From JBAYST01 sp034932745 (lineage in GTDB: Bacteria; Bacillota_I; Bacilli_A; RFN20; CAG-826), in the NCBI GenBank assembly GCA_034932745.1, contig JAYFOJ010000001.1:124001-188000 (forward strand): a stretch of DNA of 64,000 bases. Direction: 5' to 3'. The notes under the pieces were generated by a model. It saw only the letters and a program-made list of their open reading frames with translations. It was not told the DNA's origin and ran no database searches. Below, in pieces: positions 59,257-64,000 of the stretch. Every line of letters starts with the position of its first letter. The stretch's first letter is position 1. Position numbers and translations under genes: made by a program.

Positions 59257-62200
59257 ATGGAAATTAAGAAAACCTTCCTTCCAGTCGATGGCAATACTGC
59301 AGCGGCGATGGAAAGTTATAACTTCGCTGAAGTTGCTGGAATTTTCCCAATCACTCCATCTTCGCCAATGGCGGAATTGGTTGACGTTTATGCTTCACAA
59401 GGAAAAAGAAATTTCTTTGGTAGTGTTGTCAAAGTAGTGGAAATGCAATCAGAAGGCGGAGCATCTGGCACAGTCCATGGTGCCTTACAAGGCGGATCTT
59501 TAGCGGTTACATATACTGCTTCACAAGGTCTCCTATTAATGATTCCGAATATTTATAAATGGGTCGGTGAAGAGTTACCGGCAGTATTACACGTTACAGC
59601 TCGTTCCCTTGCTACTAGATCCCTTTCGATTTTCGGTGATCACCAAGATATTTACGCAATTCGTCAAACTGGTATTGCAATGATTTGCTCTCACTCAGTT
59701 CAAGAAGTTGCAGATTTATCTTCAATCGCACATTTAATCGCTATTGATGCAGAAGCTCCAGTTTGCCATTTCTTTGATGGCTTTAGAACTTCTCATGAAA
59801 TTCAAAACGTCGAATTTGTCGATGATAGTGAATGGAAGAAATTACTTCCAATGGACAAAGTGGAAAAATTTAGAGCCCGTGCTTTGAATCCACACACTCA
59901 CCCAGTCACACGTGGTGGTGCAGAAAACGATGATATCTACTTCCAAGGTCGTGAAGCGCAAAACGAACACTACGCTCACATCGTCGAAGTCGCTGAAAAG
60001 TATTTTAAAGAAGCGACAAGACTTACTGGACGTAACTATGCTCCATTTACATACTATGGTGCAAAAGACGCCGATAAAGTTATCATCGCTATGGGTTCAG
60101 TTACCGAAACAATTACCGAAGTTATCGATGAACTAAAGGGCGAAAAGATTGGTTTAGTAAAAGTACACCTATATCGTCCATTCTCTGCTAAACACTTAGC
60201 AAACGTTCTACCAAAGACTGTTAAGAGAATTGCTGTCTTAGATCGTACTAAAGAAGTTGGCGCTACTGGCGAGCCACTTTATCTCGATGTCGTCTCAGCC
60301 TTAGAACAAACCGGTATTAAAGCCGAAATCTTTGGTGGAAGATATGGTTTATCGAGTAAAGATACTCAACCACGCGATATGAAAGCCGTCTACGACTTCC
60401 TTACAAGCGCGAAGCCATGGCATGATTTCACAGTCGGAATCAATGACGATGTCACTCATCGTTCAATTCCAGTGGATCAAGAATTCCACGTTGCAAGCGA
60501 TTACAAATCCTGCTTATTCTATGGTTTAGGATCTGATGGAACAGTTTCTGCTAACAAGTCTTCGATTAAAATCATTGGAGATGCTACGCATCAGTATGCT
60601 CAAGCATACTTTGCATATGACTCAAGAAAAGCCGGTGGCGTTACTCGTTCACACTTAAGATTTGGTAAATCACCAATTCATTCAACTTATTACGTAAGCA
60701 ATGCTGACTTTGTCAGCTGCTCACTCGATACTTATATTTTCAAATTTGATATGCTCAAGAATCTCAAAAACGGTGGAACATTCCTTTTAAACACCGATAT
60801 GAGCGATGAACAATTAATCAAAGTCATGCCAAATAGAATGAAATATCAATTAGCGGCAAAGAAGGCTAAGTTCTTCGTTATCGACGCTAATAAGATTGCA
60901 ACCGAAGTTGGCATGGGCCGTCACACTAATACTATTCTTCAAGCCTCGTTCTTCTTCCTCAATCAAGGCATCATGCCATATGATAAGGCACAAGAATTAA
61001 TGAAGAAGTATGCTCAAAAGAGCTACGCTAAAAAAGGTGAAGATGTCGTCAAGATGAACTGGAAAGCAATCGACGCCGGAACCGAAGGTTTGAGAGAAGT
61101 TAAAGTCGCTGCCGAATGGACAAAATTAAAACCTATCAAAGAACACCCAGTTACTGGAGATGATTACTTCGATTCATATGTTGCCGTCATTGGAAACCTC
61201 GATGGCGATGATCTACCAGTTAGCAAATTTAAAGAATTTGAACTCGAAGACGGAACGATGAGAAACAATATTACCTTCAACGAGAAACGTAGTATTGCTG
61301 ATAAAGTTCCACTTTGGCACAAAGAAAACTGTATTCAATGTAACCAATGTGCCTTCGTCTGTCCTCACGCCACAATTCGTCCATTCCTCCTCGATGAGAA
61401 GGAAATCGCTAATGCTCCACAAATCGTTAAAGATGGAGTTATTAAGGCGATGGGTGGACCAAATGTTGCAGGATTAAGCTTCAGAATTCAAGTTTCACCA
61501 AAGAACTGTGTCGGATGCGGACTTTGCACGATTGAATGCTTAGGCAATAAGATGGGCAAGAACACACTCGAAATGGTCGAAGCTAAATCGCAATTTGCTC
61601 AAGAAGATGGTGCTGATTACCTATATAAGCATGTTGTTTATAAAGGAGACAAGTTCCCAACTACAACCGTTAAAGGCGTCGGATTCTTAATGCCTTACAT
61701 GGAAGTTAGTGGTGCTTGTGCTGGCTGTGGAGAAACTCCATACTACCGTCTAATATCACAATTATTTGGAAAAGATATGCTCGTCGCTAACGCGACTGGC
61801 TGTTCCTCAATTTATTCTGGTTCAACTCCGCTTACCCCATTCTGCACCGACAAAAATAAAGAAGGTGTAGCTTGGTCTAACTCGTTATTCGAAGATAATG
61901 CTGAATACGGTTATGGTATGAGAATCGCTACTGACCACAAACTAGTCCATATCGTCGAAATACTCGAAGGTGCTAAGACTAGAGAAATCGAAGCGGAACT
62001 CAAAGAAGTCATCGATGAATACATCGCTAATATCAAAAATCGCGAAAAGATTCGTCCAATCGCTAAGAAATTAGTCGAGTTGATTAAACAATCAAAAGAC
62101 GAAGAAGTTAAGAAAGCGCTTCAATTCGAACGCGACTTAGTCGATAAATCAGTTTGGATTATCGGTGGCGATGGCTGGGCTTACGATATTGGCTACGGTG

Positions 62201-62793
62201 GATTAGATCACGTTATCGCTAACGAAGAAGACGTTAATATTCTCGTTCTTGATACCGAAATTTATTCTAATACTGGTGGACAATCATCTAAATCAAGTCA
62301 AACTGGTTCGATCGCGAAGTTTACCGCTAGTGGAAAAACAACTGCTAAAAAGAATCTTGCCCTCATGGCGATGACTTATGGTCACGTCTATGTTGCACAA
62401 ATCTCTTTAGGCGCTAATCCAGCAAAAGCAATTCAAGCTTTAAAAGAAGCTGAAGCATACGATGGACCATCCTTAATCATTTGTTACTCTCCATGTGCTA
62501 ACCATGGTATTCAAGGTGGCTTATCTAATTCGATGAAAGTCGAAAGAGCAGCAGTGGAATGTGGATATTTCACAACATTCCGTTACGATCCACGTCTAGT
62601 AGCAGAAGGTAAACCAGGACTTACACTCGATTGCAAAGAACCTGACTTTACTAAATTCCGCGACTTCGTCATGGGAGAAACTAGATTCTCGATGCTTCCA
62701 AAGGTCAATCCAGAACACGCTGAAGAACTCCTCAAGAAGAGCGAGAACTACGCGAAAATGCGCTGGGATAGAATTAAGAAATTTGGTCTTTAA
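59257..62793 (+). CDS. nifJ: Pyruvate:ferredoxin (flavodoxin) oxidoreductase
   Basis: A 1178-residue single-chain enzyme, full length. The start is set by AGGAGG before 59257; the open frame back to 59155 overlaps a terminator. Domains in order: pyrimidine-binding domain (FPITPSSPMAE), gamma domain, two 4Fe-4S clusters (CIQCNQCAFVCPHA and CVGCGLCTIEC), a proximal cluster motif CAGCGETPYY, and the thiamine diphosphate domain with GGDGWAYDIGYGGLDH and NTGGQSSKSS. It oxidises pyruvate to acetyl-CoA and CO2, reducing ferredoxin or flavodoxin, and marks anaerobic metabolism. Sole gene of its transcript. Confidence 0.97.
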   Translation: MEIKKTFLPVDGNTAAAMESYNFAEVAGIFPITPSSPMAELVDVYASQGKRNFFGSVVKVVEMQSEGGASGTVHGALQGGSLAVTYTASQGLLLMIPNIYKWVGEELPAVLHVTARSLATRSLSIFGDHQDIYAIRQTGIAMICSHSVQEVADLSSIAHLIAIDAEAPVCHFFDGFRTSHEIQNVEFVDDSEWKKLLPMDKVEKFRARALNPHTHPVTRGGAENDDIYFQGREAQNEHYAHIVEVAEKYFKEATRLTGRNYAPFTYYGAKDADKVIIAMGSVTETITEVIDELKGEKIGLVKVHLYRPFSAKHLANVLPKTVKRIAVLDRTKEVGATGEPLYLDVVSALEQTGIKAEIFGGRYGLSSKDTQPRDMKAVYDFLTSAKPWHDFTVGINDDVTHRSIPVDQEFHVASDYKSCLFYGLGSDGTVSANKSSIKIIGDATHQYAQAYFAYDSRKAGGVTRSHLRFGKSPIHSTYYVSNADFVSCSLDTYIFKFDMLKNLKNGGTFLLNTDMSDEQLIKVMPNRMKYQLAAKKAKFFVIDANKIATEVGMGRHTNTILQASFFFLNQGIMPYDKAQELMKKYAQKSYAKKGEDVVKMNWKAIDAGTEGLREVKVAAEWTKLKPIKEHPVTGDDYFDSYVAVIGNLDGDDLPVSKFKEFELEDGTMRNNITFNEKRSIADKVPLWHKENCIQCNQCAFVCPHATIRPFLLDEKEIANAPQIVKDGVIKAMGGPNVAGLSFRIQVSPKNCVGCGLCTIECLGNKMGKNTLEMVEAKSQFAQEDGADYLYKHVVYKGDKFPTTTVKGVGFLMPYMEVSGACAGCGETPYYRLISQLFGKDMLVANATGCSSIYSGSTPLTPFCTDKNKEGVAWSNSLFEDNAEYGYGMRIATDHKLVHIVEILEGAKTREIEAELKEVIDEYIANIKNREKIRPIAKKLVELIKQSKDEEVKKALQFERDLVDKSVWIIGGDGWAYDIGYGGLDHVIANEEDVNILVLDTEIYSNTGGQSSKSSQTGSIAKFTASGKTTAKKNLALMAMTYGHVYVAQISLGANPAKAIQALKEAEAYDGPSLIICYSPCANHGIQGGLSNSMKVERAAVECGYFTTFRYDPRLVAEGKPGLTLDCKEPDFTKFRDFVMGETRFSMLPKVNPEHAEELLKKSENYAKMRWDRIKKFGL

Positions 62794-62798
62794 TAATT

Positions 62799-62830
62799 AA
62801 GGCAATCCGCTTCGGCGGGTTGCTTTTTTT
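62799..62830 (+). terminator. Intrinsic terminator after nifJ
   Basis: A 9-pair stem GCAATCCGC/GCGGGTTGC (one G-T pair) with a TTCG tetraloop, followed by seven T. Confidence 0.9.
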
Positions 62831-62925
62831 ATGTCTATGTATAATTTAATTGATCAAATTATATATAATGCACCCTTATCTTTGATAACATATTTAAGTA
62901 AGCTAAATATAAAGGGGTAAGTATT

Positions 62926-63423
62926 ATGTCTAAATTGATAGTCCTTTCTGGCATCCCTGGCAGTGGAAAATCTTATTTATGTTCTTTGGTTAAAAAGATT
63001 AAAAAATCTCATGTCTATGTTATCTCTAGCGACTTGCTTAGAAATCAAATATGTGGAGACCAAGCCGATTTATCAAAAGATCAGATTATGTGGAAGATGT
63101 TTTACGAGTTTCCAAGAATCTATTCTTTAGACCCAGAAGCAATTGTACTTCTCGATGCGACACACGCTAGTGTGAAATATCGAACCGAGTCGATTCAATC
63201 AATAGCGCCCCTATTTGACGAAGTGAGTCTCGTGATGTTTAAACTCGAGAAGAAATTAGTCGATAATCAAAATGTTGAAAGGGAACATCCAGTTCCTCAA
63301 AGCGTCCTCGATTTCTTTTATAAGACATTTGAAGATGTCGGCGATAAAGATCGGGAAGTCTTCGAACATATCTACGTTATTAAATCGAAAGATGAATTAG
63401 CATTAATCATCGATCACATATAA
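62926..63423 (+). CDS. P-loop kinase, polynucleotide-kinase-like (AAA_33)
   Basis: A 165-residue protein. Walker A is SGIPGSGKSYL at residues 8-18. An SSDLLRNQICGD segment near residue 36 and LLDATHASVKYR near residue 78 follow the pattern of the kinase domain of T4 polynucleotide kinase-type enzymes (acidic Asp-x-x-Arg, then DAT and Arg). It may phosphorylate 5'-OH ends of nucleic acid or a nucleoside-like molecule; this is inferred from pattern only. It starts behind AAAGGGG and stands alone with a terminator. The protein at 6028 is a distant relative. Confidence 0.7.
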   Translation: MSKLIVLSGIPGSGKSYLCSLVKKIKKSHVYVISSDLLRNQICGDQADLSKDQIMWKMFYEFPRIYSLDPEAIVLLDATHASVKYRTESIQSIAPLFDEVSLVMFKLEKKLVDNQNVEREHPVPQSVLDFFYKTFEDVGDKDREVFEHIYVIKSKDELALIIDHI

Positions 63424-63427
63424 AAAT

Positions 63428-63454
63428 AAAACCGCGAATTAACGCGGTTTTTTA
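63428..63454. terminator. Bidirectional terminator at the kinase gene end
   Basis: Stem AAACCGCG/CGCGGTTT with loop AATTAA and T-runs on both strands. It serves the kinase gene and the converging gene on the minus strand. Confidence 0.85.
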
Positions 63455-63455
63455 A

Positions 63456-64000
63456 TTATAACTTAGCGCGAAGGGCTGCTAATGTAACGAGGTTAACAAT
63501 TGGCATTGTTTCGACGTGATTAGTTGGAACATATCGGCCCCATTCGTTTCCGAGTTCGGTATTACCAACGCGACCGCCCCAACCACCATAATAATTTAGA
63601 TATTGTTGGAAATCGTTGTAGTGGGTGTGCGTATAATGAACATTTCTTTCATATGATTCTTCGATTGAACTACTCTCGCTTCCGTGTTCAGAGTCCGCCC
63701 AAGCGTGAGTCCAGACAAAGCGATTGCACCCACGAGTGATGGTTGAACCATTGTTATAGGTCTGCATCGAACCGGAATAAGATTCTCTTTCGTATGGTTC
63801 ATCGTTCCACAATGTGGTTCCGATATCACTTTCGTAATATTGGTACCAATATTGATAACTAGAACTAGTTTTACCGAAATATTGAGAATGCGTTTGTGCT
63901 TCTGTTTCATAGCGGTAACTAGTAGTCGAATTGTCGTTTGAATATTCTGTATAGTTAACTCGACCATTGATACCCCAAGTTGAAATTGCAGAGGATGTTT
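63456..64000 (-). CDS. C-terminal part of an unrecognised Tyr/Ser/Asn-rich protein
   Basis: The frame is open from the window edge down to the stop at 63456, with no ATG, so only the last 180 or so residues are seen. It is very rich in Tyr, Ser, Thr, Asn and Glu, with scattered Trp (segments such as SSSYQYWYQYYESD and YLNYYGGWGGR), and ends NLVTLAALRAKL. There is no transmembrane helix in the visible part. The composition suggests a secreted or surface protein, but no domain is recognised. A terminator directly behind the stop supports that the frame is real. Confidence 0.55.
   Translation of the reverse strand, partial: TSSAISTWGINGRVNYTEYSNDNSTTSYRYETEAQTHSQYFGKTSSSYQYWYQYYESDIGTTLWNDEPYERESYSGSMQTYNNGSTITRGCNRFVWTHAWADSEHGSESSSIEESYERNVHYTHTHYNDFQQYLNYYGGWGGRVGNTELGNEWGRYVPTNHVETMPIVNLVTLAALRAKL

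Noticed and set aside
63596..63967. Alternative 123-codon frame on the minus strand at the window end
   Set aside because: The overlapping frame ending at 63456 is open to the window edge and is followed at once by a terminator; the alternative has no signal and mixed composition.
1..64000. Mobile elements, prophage or integrase-tRNA insertions
   Set aside because: No transposase, integrase or phage gene was seen, and the three tRNAs have no adjacent direct repeats that I could find.

Overview
The window comes from the chromosome of a low-GC, Gram-positive-type bacterium. The gene set (rpmG-secE-nusG, rplKA, rplJL, rpoBC, rpsLG-fusA-tuf, KtrAB, GatAB, an ECF folate transporter) points to Bacilli, probably an uncultured, reduced relative of the Mollicutes/Acholeplasma/RF39 type. 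TGA is used as a stop (it ends folC), so the code is standard and not the mycoplasma one. Pyruvate:ferredoxin oxidoreductase and desulfoferrodoxin indicate an anaerobe. At least nine lipobox lipoproteins, and no outer-membrane genes, fit a single-membrane cell. Lineage is inferred from gene content only.

Layout. 1-4300: the end of gatA, gatB, galE, an alpha/beta hydrolase, tRNA-Arg and tRNA-Ala. 4300-14600: a lipoprotein phosphoesterase, a P-loop kinase, a CoA-disulfide-reductase/rhodanese fusion, a glycolipid-type glycosyltransferase and acyltransferase pair, an XRE regulator, a SHOCT membrane protein, desulfoferrodoxin and an O-antigen-ligase-like protein. 14600-16750: a large anchored surface protein behind a structured leader. 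16760-26222: smpB; folC-folT-small membrane protein-endonuclease I; rpmG-secE-nusG-endonuclease I; a lipoprotein metallo-beta-lactamase (MBL) fold hydrolase; and ktrBA. 26262-44750: the ribosomal protein/RNA polymerase/elongation factor supercluster, interrupted between rpoC and rpsL by two secreted metalloproteases. 44860-57540: an RDD membrane protein, then an ABC transporter with two binding proteins, a staphylococcal-nuclease lipoprotein, an OB-fold-like lipoprotein and a second MBL lipoprotein. 57630 to the end: tRNA-Lys, a Rex-N-domain-like protein, galU, nifJ, a polynucleotide-kinase-like protein, and the end of an unrecognised Tyr/Ser-rich protein.

The most striking theme is extracellular nucleic-acid breakdown. 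Five predicted cell-surface lipoproteins look like nucleases or phosphodiester hydrolases: two endonuclease I, one thermonuclease and two ComEC-type MBL proteins. The thermonuclease lies just behind an ABC transporter whose ATPase has about 150 extra residues between the Q-loop and the signature motif. From memory this resembles the mycoplasma locus MG186-MG189 / MPN133-MPN136 (nuclease lipoprotein, long UgpC-like ATPase, two permeases). My reading is that this region is a nucleic-acid scavenging system in which polymer is cut outside and products are imported by the transporter; the substrate is not shown by sequence.

Regulation visible in the sequence includes many good sigma-70-type promoters and intrinsic terminators, an L10 leader, structured leaders before rplK, rpsL and the surface protein, and several genes whose -10 box lies only 6-7 bases before the start codon with no ribosome binding site, which suggests leaderless mRNAs.
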